DNA from: Ignelater luminosus
Lineage: Eukaryota > Arthropoda > Insecta > Coleoptera > Elateridae
Assembly (NCBI GenBank): GCA_011009095.1
Contig: VTPC01000996.1
Location: 84,344 to 148,343, forward strand
Reading direction: 5' to 3'
Length of the DNA stretch: 64,000 nucleotides
This document shows positions 46,801-57,110 of this stretch, piece by piece. How positions within the stretch are numbered: position 1 is the first letter of the stretch; each line of letters begins with the position of its first letter. A program made the translations under genes and the position numbers. A model generated the notes under the pieces. It saw only the letters and a list, made by a program, of their open reading frames with translations, did no database searches and was not told the origin of the DNA.

Positions 46801-49773
46801 TATCTCGCGCACTTTCAAACGTCGATCAGCCATTACCATATTATGGATTTTGTCAACGATTTCCTTAGTAGTGACCGTTTGTAAGGGCCCGGGGCGTTCA
46901 CCATCGTCAGTGCTCATACGGCCAGTTTTAAATGAATTAAACCACTTGGAAACCATTCCATGCGATGGAGCAGATTCACCGTAATATTTCCGTAATTTCT
47001 CCTCAGTTTCTTTCACTGTTTTTCCACGTAAAAAATAATGTTTAATTAAAACACGAAATTCACGTTTTTCCATATTTACAAAATAGCACAAACTTGATTG
47101 ATTTCTATGACTGCCAAATGTATACTATTTCACAGATTGACATGAAATTTGGAGGTTAAGCCTCTAAAAGACTGACGTATATGCTAATGTTTTCGATTTA
47201 CCGATATCAGCGCCATCTAGCGGAAAGTCACGCTTCCGTCAAACAGCCCTCGTATATTAATTTTTCCATGGTTTCATGCATTTTGCGATAACCTGACACA
47301 ACCAACATAACCTTAAGTTTTTGATATTTGTTTACTGCAAATATTAATAAGCAATGCTTTAACATTCTTCACAACATAGAAATAAAGGATAACATGGTTA
47401 CAAATTGCCACAAATCTCAAGATGTTGGCGCCCAAATCAAACAATTTCTGTAACATGTGACAGTTGGCAGTTGGTTAACAAGCGCATACTTTAATTTAAC
47501 CTGAACAAAAACAGGTACATACTGGGCATGAAAAAAATGCACAGAGAAATATCTGGACATTTCAAGCTTCAACTCGAATAAACGCTAAGGTAGCGAGATA
47601 AACGTCTATAAATAATTATTCTTTTGTCTATGACTTAGTCTTTCATTTGATGTTTGCCTTTAAATTTGTTTTATCATGAATAAAAATTAAGTTAATAAAA
47701 CACACCTTATCACTATAATTTAAATCTGGAAGGTTACATGCGTCAGTACTCTTATCAGTCGACGATAAATTTAGTAATATTGCAATAAAAATTCATTACA
47801 ATTTTCTTGCAAGTTTTTAAAAACATTAACGTAATAACTTAACAACATATACCTGTTGTCTACCAGTTAGGCCATATCGACCAATTATTTTTCTCATTTC
47901 TTCTTTTTCCTTAACATCAGGGAAAGCTCTCATCATGTATTCTAATGGAGATACATCTAGATCTAATAGCTCGTGTAAATGTTGATGATACCGAGCAATT
48001 CGTAAATGCGAATTTTTCCTAATCATTCCTTCTGTTGGAATTAACTATAATAAAAAATGTTTAATTTTGAAAATGTACTGTCAATAACCATAATACATAC
48101 ATCACCATATAGAAGTTTAAGTAAGGTAGATTTTCCTGCTCCATTAGGTCCTACAAGAGCCAGTCGAGTGTCAAGATCAATACCAAACTCTAAATTCTTA
48201 TAAATGTAGGGTCCTTTATCGGTGTATCTAAAGCTAACGTTCTGTACCATAATAACTGGGGGTGGGATTGTTCCACAACTTGGAAAATAAAAACTAAGAA
48301 CTTTTTCACTAATCACTTTCTCTGTTAAACCAGATGCCATCATCTTTGCTAGGGTTTTTTCCTTTGACTGAGCTTGTCGAGCCAATTTTGCTGAACCATG
48401 ACCAAATCTTGCAATGTAATTCTAAAATTAAAACGTTTCAATATAATTACATAATCAGTTTCGTGCTCATAAATCATTATATAATTCACCTTCATATGAT
48501 TGATTTGATCTTGTTCCCAGTTATATTGCTTCATTTGATTTTCAAGCAATTCTAAACGAGTACGGACAAATGCATCATAATTACCAGTATAATATTTAAG
48601 TCGTTTCTTATTGACATGAATGATATTCGTACATACACCATTAAGAAAATCTTGAGAATGTGAAATGAGAACTAAAATTCTCTTATAGCTAAAAGTGTTT
48701 TAGATTCAGTAATAAAATGTTAAAAATTTTCGTATCGGCATCTTACTGTTTTAAATACTCTTCCAACCATACACAAGCATCTAAATCAAGATGATTAGTG
48801 GGTTCGTCCAAAAGTAGTAAATGTGGTTTGACATAAAGTGCTCTTGCTAAAGCAATTCTCATTCGCCAGCCTCCACTGAAATCTTTTGTTTTCTTTGCCT
48901 GCATTTCTTTTGTAAAACCTAAACCATGTAAAATACTAGCTGCACGTGATTCTGCAGTATCAGCGGATATTTCTTCTAATCTTTCATAAACATCCATCAA
49001 CTGTTCTTGGGCATCTGTGCATTAATATAAAAAGTTTGTGTTTAAATTCTATTAATACTTGAAAACTTATTAACTACACCAACCTTCTTCTGGACAATCA
49101 GCAAGTTCCTCGGCTAATTTTTCTAATCGCAAACGTTCTTCATCAACTTCCATAACGCATTGCAATGCGCTTTTATCTGAAGCTGGCATTTCTCTAGTTA
49201 AGTGAAAAATGTCAATATGTTCTGGAATTGGTACTTCTCTTTTGCCCAAAACAGCAAGAATAGTTGATTTACCTAATAATTAAGGATAGAATGCATACTT
49301 CTATTTAAACAATACACAGAATTTTGTTTTACTAACCACATCCATTTAAACCTAATAAACCATAACGTCTACCACAATTCAATTCAAGTAAAGCATCCTG
49401 CAACATTTCAGAACCGTGAAATGTAATAGAAAAATTGGCAATCTTAATATCTCGTGATTTTGGATGAATTGCGAGAGATCCTGTACAAGCTCTTGCTTCA
49501 GCATTCAAACGAGCATCAGCTTCTAGTTTTGCACATAGTGCTTCTATACAATTAATAAAAGCAATTTTAAGTAGATCTATCTACAGTTCTCTATCGTATT
49601 TACTACAAACCTTCAGCACTTAAGTCACCACCATTCTGTTGGGGCTGAGAATCTCCATTGACTTGGTCAGAATTTTGTTTTTCTTCAGGTTTTACTTGCT
49701 TCTTTCCTGCTTGACGAGCTTTTGCAGCTTCCTTTTTGCGCTGCTGTTCACGTTTCTTGGCATCAGACGGCAT
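37876..49773 (-). CDS. ABCF2: ABC-F ATPase, ATP-binding cassette sub-family F member 2
   Basis: Nine - strand exons join in frame to 625 aa (human ABCF2 is 623): 49773-49611, 49543-49337, 49272-49084, 49014-48747, 48688-48490, 48421-48101, 48044-47853, 38274-38071, 38010-37876. A basic Lys/Arg/Gln-rich N terminus ([20 protein letters not shown]) precedes two nucleotide-binding domains and there are no membrane segments. Domain 1: Walker A GLNGCGKST at 119-127, signature FSGGW at 232-236, Walker [13 protein letters not shown] at 252-263. Domain 2: GPNGAGKST at 433-441, LSDGQ at 520-524, [12 protein letters not shown] at 540-551. The linker with [20 protein letters not shown] between them is the ABC-F arm. 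ABC-F proteins are soluble ATPases, and several act on ribosomes. Intron 7 is 9.6 kb and full of transposons; all other introns are short. Confidence 0.96.
38275..42269. other. ABCF2 intron 7, left part: repeat fragments
   Basis: No gene recognised. Pieces of the foldback family at 28165-28629 lie at 38830-39000. Positions 39628-39786 match 743-895. A palindromic element lies at 41360-41685. Stretches with TTCCCTGAC and TTTTCCAG-type words at 39335-39410 and 41760-41870 may be the ends of one old element, but they look directly repeated rather than inverted. Confidence 0.45.
41360..41685. repeat. Foldback element near a TACAGGGTA-type end
   Basis: ATAGCGAAAAACAGTTTTCG at the left pairs imperfectly with the complement of GAAAACTATTTTTTTGCTAT at the right, and TTTATCCTGAAATCAAATGT pairs with ACATTTGACTTCAGGATAAA. 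The arms are about 100 bases or more. It is a non-coding MITE-like repeat. Confidence 0.65.
42864..43640. repeat. Repeat with GC-rich head inside the palindrome
   Basis: It starts ACTAGCTGCCCGCCCCGGCT and continues TTCGCACGGGT, sharply GC-rich against the AT-rich surroundings. It ends in a purine-rich GAAGATAGAAGAAGAAGATAG tract after a GGTTCAGTCGTTGTGAAGTG-like stretch. A head of this kind recurs widely in insect genomes as part of an interspersed repeat; I cannot assign the superfamily. It separates the two arms of the large inverted repeat. Confidence 0.5.
44194..45479 (+). mobile_element. Mos1-like mariner, apparently complete
   Basis: The 1286-bp element is the same length as Drosophila Mos1. 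Inverted terminal repeats of about 28 bases share an identical 26-base core (44196-44221 and the complement of 45451-45476); the outermost two or three bases differ. TA lies at 44192-44193 and 45480-45481. Between the ends is one uninterrupted transposase gene and an AATAAA at 45426-45431. The matching left arm of the surrounding inverted repeat gives an approximation of the empty site. The ORF is GC-richer than its surroundings. Confidence 0.93.
44365..45405 (+). CDS. Mariner transposase, Mos1 subfamily, intact 346 aa
   Basis: The frame from ATG at 44365 aligns without a gap through residue 284 to Mos1 transposase (345 aa) as I remember it. The catalytic DD34D triad is at the same positions: D156 in TGDEKW, D249 in [10 protein letters not shown]284 in [12 protein letters not shown]. 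The N-terminal helix-turn-helix pair, the linker WVPHEL and the C-terminal [11 protein letters not shown] block are present. The frame is open further upstream to 44272, but the family start is MSNFVPSN at 44365. It would cut and paste its own element at TA sites. It is a plain DNA transposon, opposite in orientation to ABCF2. No defect is visible; whether it is active cannot be judged from sequence. Confidence 0.93.
   Translation: MSNFVPSNYDLRTSLIFCYQLKKNASQAHQMLIEAYGGHALSRAQCFRWFEKFRSGDFSVENEERGRPPKKFEDTELQALLNEDDGQTQEMMAEQLGVTQKTICKRLKDMGMILKVGRWVPHELTERQQENRKTTCEMLLSRFKRKSFLHRIVTGDEKWVYFSNPKRKRSYGPPGHKPKSTAKPNRFGRKAMLCVFWDQHGMIWYELLKPGETVDGARYQRQLADLNSAIHRKRPEYADRRHKVIFLDDNAPPHRTRATRELVSTYDWEPLVHAAYSPDLAPSDYHLFASMGHALSEQCFNSHEEAKKWLDDWFAAKDGQFFWRGIHKLPERWVKCVASNGYYFED
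45506..45960. other. Spacer between the two mariners
   Basis: AT-rich intronic sequence; nothing recognised beyond the TA target site of the irritans-type mariner at 45959-45960. Confidence 0.4.
45961..47252 (-). mobile_element. Irritans-type mariner, full length with one frameshift
   Basis: A 1292-bp element with 26-base inverted terminal repeats (CGAGGGCTGTTTGACGGAAG at the left and its complement at the right, one mismatch in 26) flanked by TA at 45959-45960 and 47253-47254. The transposase runs on the - strand from 47073 to 46025. Both ends and the whole gene are kept, so the copy is fairly young. Confidence 0.92.
46025..47073 (-). pseudogene. Irritans-type mariner transposase with a single frameshift
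   Basis: It starts [20 protein letters not shown], very close to Himar1 (MEKKEFRVLIKYCFLKGKN). DD34D residues are visible in [18 protein letters not shown] and [13 protein letters not shown], and the end is [11 protein letters not shown]. The frame breaks near 46557, between TPETKEQ and KQWISPDE, consistent with loss of one base. GERPGPLQ near residue 65 replaces the usual RSGRP-like linker motif. The element is probably dead through the frameshift but otherwise well preserved. Confidence 0.9.
47255..47852. other. ABCF2 intron 7, end next to exon 7
   Basis: AT-rich intronic sequence with no recognised element. Confidence 0.35.
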
Positions 49774-50860
49774 GTTTTATTACGCTAGATTTGGGTTGAG
49801 AAAGAGTGATGATGGTGATGATGCAGACAGCTAAAAGAGAAATTTTTAGGTTAGGTAAGAAAATGCTGGTGTTTGATTAAAATCGGTTTAAATAGAGCGT
49901 ATAAAACGGTTTTTCTTCAGCTTTTTTTTGCTGCTATCGATCAAATAACAATTAACCCGTTGATGCAGAACTAAATACGTAATATTAAATTAAACTTTCC
50001 GGATATTCGAGAAAATAAAAAATTGTTACATTTATTATTGATATTAATCTCGCTAATTTAGTATTTATGCGTTTTTTTTTAAATAACTGCACTCACATTT
50101 GAAATTTCCCAAATATAGATGAGGTACTTCAACACAAATTCACGTGCAACACACAAAAGACCGACCAACCTTGCGGATGGAAAATTTTGAATATTCCTGA
50201 CCGATTTTAGAGAAAAGTACGGTATAAGTGACGTAGTTCAGTACAGTTCGATTACTTTAAGATTGTAATTGTATACAGCTCGATCACTACAATCTTAATA
50301 ATTATATCAAACATTCGTTTATTATACAGAGCGAATCTAAATTACACGGACCTAATATAAAGGAGTTATTCTACATTACAGCTTCATTCACAATACCCAA
50401 ATTAGTAATTAGAAACTTAGAATATCTTTGAAAACTTGCATTAATTTAGCAATTAGTCAACAAAGCCAGTATAAAGTATCGACACCAAACAAAAGACTAT
50501 CATAAATTGAGCTCAATAACGAGTTTTTCTCCACTGTTGTTCCATGTCAGACTTGACAAGTTTAAACGTCAGTTTATAAGTTCGAGGTTATTAGAATTTA
50601 AATCTTAGAAAAAAATAATTATCATTATGCCTTGTTGTTGCGTATTATTCTTTATTCTTTACAAAACAAGTACATTTCCTATTTCCTCGGTTTTCACAAT
50701 TATTGTTTATAAATTGCTGTAAAATCGATTTCGTAGTGGTCGCGAAACCGTTTTTAATAAACCGAGTTAACTCAAATAACTGTATCATGTAATTTGTATG
50801 ATCAGATCAGAAGTATAAGTATATAACGCATTAATAATTACTTTTTTCTAGCCTTTCTAG
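49774..50860. other. ABCF2 5' flank
   Basis: This is probably the ABCF2 promoter and 5' UTR in the first few hundred bases. The leader beside the ATG contains repeated GATGATGG-like words (49805-49825). No core promoter could be assigned and no other gene was seen. Confidence 0.4.
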
Positions 50861-51309
50861 AAGGGTTGCCAGATCTCCTATATTTAATAGGAGTCTCCTA
50901 TATTTAACTAAAATCTCCTATCTCCTATTTACTATTGAATATAGGAGTAAGTCTCCTATATTTTACTGTTTTTCATTATAATTTATAATCCTTAAGAAAA
51001 GAATAGAAAAAAAACCAACTTATTTCATATTTCAGACTTAAATTTTCGTTTATGTTAAGTGTGTTGCCTAACCAACATTTTAATTAAGTGATATTTATTG
51101 TTTGTTTGATATTAAAAGGACTTTTATTTACTTAAGTAGACTTAAATAAGTGGTTTTTTATGGTTTTTTATTGTGGAAATAAAGTTGTGTTTGTTATTTC
51201 TTGCAATGCTTAAACTGTCTTGCGTTAATACAAGTTCGAAAATTTTCACGTGATTTATATTTTCTCATCTGATTTTCTATTATTTGCTTTTTACAATCTG
51301 GCAACCCTA
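50861..51309. mobile_element. hAT-type MITE with 8-bp target duplication and CTCCTATATTTA repeats
   Basis: The ends are inverted: AAGGGTTGCCAGAT at the left and ATCTGGCAACCCTA at the right (first base mismatched). The identical octamer CTTTCTAG flanks both sides (50853-50860 and 51310-51317). The left part is a cluster of CTCCTATATTTA-type units in both orientations between 50875 and 50975. The 449-bp element has no coding capacity; its transposase would come from elsewhere. Confidence 0.82.
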
Positions 51310-51317
51310 CTTTCTAG

Positions 51318-52136
51318 TAATTTATATCATTTATAGGATGCGTAAATAAATCTCCACTGACAAAGCCAGCAATCAACTGGCTTTGTCCACTGACTAGGCG
51401 TAGCGACATCTGTTCGAAATATCGGTATTATCTCCCAACACTTAGTTGAAGGTCACAGGGGTCACAGGTCGGCGTTTGAAAATAACAAAGGATTGGTTAG
51501 CCTACTTGTTTAATCACTACACGCTGAGAAGTTGTAGTCCCCTTTTACTTCTTTAATGAATGAGACTGAAGATAATAGTTTTGGTTGAATTTATGTAGGT
51601 CAACTTATTTATATATGCCTTTGAAGATGATATGTATATATTGAAACGTGTCAGGCGAATAAATTTGAGGTTATAAACGGAATTTTAATTATTATAATTT
51701 TATTAACACTATATAATGCTCTTTTTCATCTGCCTTGCTTATTTGGGTGCCAGGTACTTTATTGGCAACAAAAGTACCAAACCATTTGACAAGGCAACTT
51801 GGTAGAAGGACGCAAATCCAGGGGTCAGTAATGCTAAAAATGAAAGGAAACTCAAAATTCTATTATAATTAAACTCAATTTATTAATTGAAAAAAGAAAT
51901 GAAAAGGGTATTGGGCCAAGGAAAGAGATTCATTCATCAGTTCAAGTACTAGGGATGGATGCAGACGGCTCGAACTTCAGGCAGTCAGTGGATAGTAATG
52001 CGGATGGTGAAGTCCTCAATGGCTACCAGCTGCAGGACCACCCAGCATATATCAGCAATGAGGCTGATCCCAGGATAGTAATGGTTCTCTGTGGTTAGGA
52101 AGAGTTTGAAGTGCTCACTATGACGATAACACATAT
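51318..52136. other. Spacer with repeat fragments
   Basis: A short hairpin lies at about 51359-51388 (ACAAAGCCAG and CTGGCTTTGT). A fragment of the 28165-28629 foldback family is at 51590-51680. No gene recognised. Confidence 0.4.
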
Positions 52137-52477
52137 TGGGGGAGTGGCTGCAGTATCTGCCACACAGTACAGCATACAGTGGAGTAGCCGCTTTAGGACC
52201 CCGACCATCAATATGCTGTGCCGAGTGAATAATACCTAATTACTTACTAGGCAATATCTTGTTAGATCTCAGGAACTAGTTTGTACCCACCACACAATAC
52301 ACAGTACAGGGGAGTTGTATCTTCAGGGCCCCAACCAGTGATACCAGTATCAGAAGAATGGTGCCCACCACAGTGACAATACCATATATCAGGGGAATAG
52401 CCACGGTATCCACCATAAAGTGCAGTGCATGAGGGAGTAGCCTCTTTAGAGCCCCAACCAGCAATATGCAGTATCAG
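52137..52477. repeat. Degenerate tandem array, three units of about 85-115 bases
   Basis: Units at about 52139-52222, 52277-52357 and 52391-52477 each contain a CCAC-CA-CAGT-CA block, then GGGAGTAGCC-like and TTTAG-GCCCCAACCAG-like blocks and an AATATGC(A/T)GT(A)TCAG end. On the - strand the last two units form part of an open frame and give repeated AGWG, TP and GGY phrases. Confidence 0.55.
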
Positions 52478-52693
52478 TATGCTTACTACTGTTGCTGGAG
52501 CAAAGTTCCACCAGGAGTCCAAGATCCTCCAGCGCCAATAGGGTATGCACTGCAATTGTTCACCACCAATACCTTCGGCTTTCAGATCAGTCTGGCTATC
52601 CTGAAGCTGTAAAGGAGGTTCTTCTTTTTCTGGGGCCCTTTCTTCTTCTTTTTGAGTTCTAGAACTGGATCGAACTGCTTTTTCTGCTTTCAT
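52262..52693 (-). CDS. Unidentified 143-codon frame overlapping the tandem array
   Basis: From the ATG at 52693, the protein begins with a charged region (KAEKAVRSSSRTQKEEERAP then EKEEPPL), followed by a hydrophobic segment (ATVVSILILHIAGW) and repeat-derived Gly/Tyr/Cys-rich sequence. I do not recognise it. The charged head followed by repeats could be chance coding in a repeat, a remnant of a mobile element or a small lineage-specific gene. No splice sites or family support are visible. Confidence 0.2.
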   Translation of the reverse strand: MKAEKAVRSSSRTQKEEERAPEKEEPPLQLQDSQTDLKAEGIGGEQLQCIPYWRWRILDSWWNFAPATVVSILILHIAGWGSKEATPSCTALYGGYRGYSPDIWYCHCGGHHSSDTGITGWGPEDTTPLYCVLCGGYKLVPEI

Positions 52694-52699
52694 ACCCTA

Positions 52700-53588
52700 A
52701 ATCAGCCAGGATGAACGGAGGACGACTGCGCTTCCCACGCGTATACAAGATGATTCACGATCTCCAAATGCAACCCAACATACATATTTCTGTGTTCACT
52801 AATACCTTAAGAGATTGGACTTTTTCAGATATTTTCTAAATCAATTAAATCTAAATAATAATTTTTTAAATGAAGTATTGCTTAGCGGGGAAGCAATGTT
52901 TAGAATGGTGGAGTGAATTTATGAATGCTGTTTATATTGTATATTTTTGTGTTGATAATTGATATAAATTTGTTATTGATTTTTTTTCTTAATTTTGTAG
53001 TTATAGATTGTGAAAGTTTTCAGTTTGAAACATAACCTTGATATGTTACCTATACACCTATTGTCATTCTAAAGCAATAGCCATTTTTGATAACTATATT
53101 TCTATAAATTTAATAAAAGATTTACATGGATCAATGTTATTTATGAATTTGCAAATTGGATTGTCTATCCAAATTGTTAAGGGGTTTATATGAATCACCC
53201 TGTGGAGGTAGGTATAATAACAGTTACAAAAATTTCAATTAAAAATGAAATAAACACAATTTTCAATAATCGTGGCACTCAAACCTTTGTTCAAGCCCAT
53301 TATTGTTACTAACACTCTAAGTTAATGAACCTTGTGAATGATTTTAGTAATTTTTCATTTTAGAATAGAATAAAAAATACTGTTTAACAACAAGAATTGA
53401 CAAAATTTCTACAAAAGCTTTATTTGAAGCCTTTTTATTTCCACAAATCAAAAAATACAAGCAGACATCATTATCCTACTATAAAAAAGAAAGAAAAAAC
53501 TAAAATAACAAGTTATATCGATATGAAAGTGAATTGCTTAATTTACAAAAATCACGTTATTTGCATTTAACTACATTGGATTTAAACT
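52700..53588. other. Spacer and probable 3' UTR of the unnamed gene
   Basis: On the - strand, AATAAA hexamers at 53439-53434 and 53424-53419 lie about 150-170 bases past the stop of the gene at 53589 and are plausible polyadenylation signals. A CACCCTGTGG-type repeat end is near 53197. Otherwise nothing was recognised. Confidence 0.4.
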
Positions 53589-56571
53589 TCACTTTGCCAA
53601 ATTTCTTTTCCTCAAATTTCTTGTACTTCCTGATGCTGCTGATGTTTCTTCATCTATTTTAGGAAGTTCAGATTTTGGCAATAAAGAACGTCTTTCACTC
53701 CTACGTAAAGGTGATTCCACAAGTTCTACAAATAAAACACAAAATTAAATATCAATTAATGTAATGATAATTATTCTAACAGAAACTAACCTGGTTGATC
53801 TAAATGTAAGGAATTTGATCGAGTCCTTTTTCCAACTGCTGTTGCTTTTCTTGTTTCTACTAAAGACTGAGCTTTACTAATGTGACTTACATCACTATTA
53901 CTTTCAGATTCCTAAAATGACATTAATTAAATCACTTTATTGGTTTTAGAATTTTTAAGTTTCTTCTTTAAACAAACCTTTGAACCCTTTCGTGTCCTTC
54001 TTAACTTTGGTGGTGATGGCCTATCTTCAAATTTGGTATCTATAGATTTACTACGTTGTCTTCTAGTTGAATATTTACCTATAATTACACATACATACTG
54101 TAAAATTAAAATTTATTATTGTTATTGTAAAACTGAAATTTATAATTATTTATCTTAAATATACAGGGTTACAACAGGGTTGGCTGGAGGTTTTATGTAT
54201 AAATTTTAAAAATGGAAGTCAACATTAAAACAAACTTGATGATGTCATTGGGAGTAAGGGGGGGGGGTAACGAAAATGATAATCATTCAAATAGATGCCC
54301 CATTGGGAAATAAGGTTGCCATATCCGAGAATTTTGGCCTCAGATGATCAAAGAATTTTTTATTTAAATATACACTCCATTCATGTGATGCATCAAGTCA
54401 AACAAAAACTAAATTAGCTCAACTTCAATGGAGCTATAAAGAAGTGCATAATAAAAAGTTTAAAACAAACTATGAAATAACTTACCAGAAATCACACGTT
54501 TTACTGATTTCAACTCCTTCCTTTCAGTACGAGAATCTTCAGATGCTGGAGAAGTGTTTGACATAGAACTGTGACTTCTTAATTTTCTTGTTTGTGAACC
54601 AACTGGACTTTCTGGCACACTAGAAGATGGGGAACGCTGAATATTTCTTTCCTCATCTGAATCTGGTTTACCTATTGAAAAGTATAAAGTTTAATCCTTT
54701 TAGTTTACTTTATAGAATTAAACTCACCTTCAAAATTTGGTTTATCCAACAACTTGATAGGATCGATTTTACCTATGTTTGGGCCCCTTTCATGGCCCTC
54801 TGAATTATCAGATTCACTTCCACTTTGTTCTTCCTGTATTTGGGGAAGACCGACATTGATTTCAGAGGACTCCAGTGTCTTCTTAAGCAATTCTGCTTGC
54901 CTTCGAGTTAATCTTCTTGAAGTAGAATATTCCTCTAAATTGCTTTTAGTAACAGCAGCTATGGTTGATTTAGATTTTCTCGATTGTTTTGGTGTTGTTT
55001 CACTTTCAGAACGACTTGACTAAAATTTGATTTGCATATTATTATTCTTTAAAATATTTAAATTTAGGTATGTACTCACTTTAACTGATTTAGATTTATA
55101 GCTCTTTTTAACTTCTGACTCCTCATTTTTATCACCCCTTGGTATCTCTTCAATAACTGGTAGTTCAACTGCAGATCTGAGATTTCTCATGTTTTGTATT
55201 TTAACATCGCCTTCTTTATTTAGAACTGCAGAGGATGCTCGACAATTCCTTGTTCGTGGAGAAGGTGTAGCTTCCTCACTCTTAAGTTCAGCATCAATAC
55301 TAGAACTGCGTAAGATTCTTTTTCTTAAAGGCACATCTTTAGTATCAAGGCTGGTGCTACGCTTTCTTCTGAAAGGTGATGCTGATGTTGATGCTATGTT
55401 ATTTTTATCTTGATTCTTGATCTGTTCAGACTGTGCGTCTTTTGAAATAGTAGGTTGTGGATCTTCTTTTGATGTTGAAGCTTCAGAAAGAATATTGGCT
55501 TTGTTCAAACTAGTACTTACAGAATTTCTTCTAGTTGATCTTCTTGCAGATTGAACAGGTGTGGATTGTAGAGATGAAGAGCGTTTTGAACGTCTTCCTG
55601 TAAATTGAAATAGCAAAAGGTAATTTGTATGCAGCTTTTATCTAATATTATATGTTTAATCAAGATGTGTAAATAATAGTATGCTATGAATATATACATT
55701 TCCCCCCATTGAGGACAATCACAAATGGTGGTTAAGACATTCAAAACTACCATTACAGCAATCAATTTTTAACAATTTCTTGATTTCTAACATAAATTGT
55801 TATAAAATAACAAAAATAACATTGCTTATGCTAATCTAACCCCAATTTCTCTGATCACAAATGGCTGCTAATCATTTTTAATGGGATGACCTACCTTTCA
55901 CAGCACACTATTATTATTTACAGACCTTGATGTGATGTTCAATATGCTGCAAATACACAAATGTGGCTACTTTGCAAATTAACGATTATAATTAAATATC
56001 AATGCTAATTTGCTTTAAGTTTATTCAAATTTGTATTTACCTGGTGTAAACATTTTTTCTGCTTCTTCTGTAGAAGTTATATTACTTTCCTTTTCTACTG
56101 TACTATCGAGAATATCAGCATCTTCTAATGTATTAAGACTATCTACAGGTGTACAAAATTCGGATTTTTCTAAAATATCCAAATTTTTCAAGGATGAGCT
56201 AGCTTCGGCATCATCAGAAACATCCAATATATCAGTTTGGTTGAAGGCATTCAGGCTTTCTCTAGGGGTAGAACAATCAAATCTTGCAGGGGATAGATAT
56301 TTCTTAAATATTGAACTACGATTTGCTTTACTAACACTAGCACTAGTAGAAGGTGCTTCCATATCTACTACATTACTTTCAGTTGTGTTTCTAGATGATT
56401 CTGTAACCTCATGCATGGATGATTTAAAAACTTCTATATTCTTCTTAAATTGTTCAGAAATAAATCCAGCGTTTTCTAGGTTAAGACAACTATTACTTTT
56501 ATGTATCTTCTTTTTTGTAGCTGCCAGTACAGGAGTTGCCTGTAGAGATGATGAACGTCTTGTACGTCTAA
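53589..56571 (-). CDS. 3' exons of a serine/arginine-rich, probably nuclear protein (5' end missing)
   Basis: Seven - strand exons join in frame: 56571-56041, 55597-55080, 55019-54728, 54671-54486, 54078-53978, 53911-53791, 53725-53589 (about 628 codons, ending NLRKRNLAK). The first begins at a TTTACAG acceptor, so the gene continues upstream, but I find no further exon before 64000. The protein is disordered-looking, rich in Ser, Arg, Lys and Glu, with many RR/KR clusters (RRSTRRNS, RRQRSKS, RRTRKGSK), which suggests a nuclear or chromatin-associated protein. No domain is recognised. The first two exons start alike (RRTRRSSSLQATPV and RRSKRSSSLQSTPV), in the same phase and of similar length (531 and 518 nt), pointing to exon duplication. 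A large nucleoporin such as ELYS is one guess, unsupported. Confidence 0.75.
54210..54368. repeat. Dispersed repeat, copy of 7642-7792
   Basis: It shares a G-rich run and CATTGGGAAATAAGGTTG with 7642-7792 in the same orientation. It lies in an intron of the unnamed gene, just after a TACAGGGTTACAACAGGGTT motif at 54163. Confidence 0.6.
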
Positions 56572-57110
56572 CTGTAAATTTCAAGATTTATTAAATTGCA
56601 ATATTAAAATTCATCATCTTTTATACTCTAATTATAGGACACAGTTTCTAGTTAAATTGTTAAAAATAACAGATTAGTAATGAGGATGTTAGGTAATAAA
56701 TTATTAATAGTAACTATATGAAGAGTTTAATATAAGTAAACTCTATAACTGTCAATTTCAACATTTCTGAATATTGTTTGACAGTACCCATTTCACATGA
56801 CTTGTTTTCCAAGTATACCTTGGATCTAGTTAACAAAAGTTAATAAGTGTAATAATATAAGCTGTGCATTTGTAATCTTAAGAGGAAATAAATAAATATG
56901 ACTTCTTTTTATTATAGTCGTTTTTTAATGGGTCTGTTAGGTCTTTTTTTTAATAAAAATGCTTTTATATTTACAAATAAATTACAATAATCACAATACA
57001 ATACAAACAGATAGATTGGAATTATTATAAAAACTTAAGAAATCTAGTGAATAGGGCTGTGATAAATAAAAAAAAAAAGCTTACATTGAATCTCAAATTA
57101 GAAGTACAAC
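56572..57110. other. Upstream flank or intron of the unnamed gene
   Basis: AT-rich. Because the exon at 56571 starts with a splice acceptor, this is intronic if the gene extends upstream. No upstream exon is visible on the - strand. Confidence 0.35.

Noticed and set aside
53589-56571. Naming the unnamed gene as the nucleoporin ELYS
   Set aside because: Only composition supports it; no domain or motif specific to ELYS is visible in these exons.
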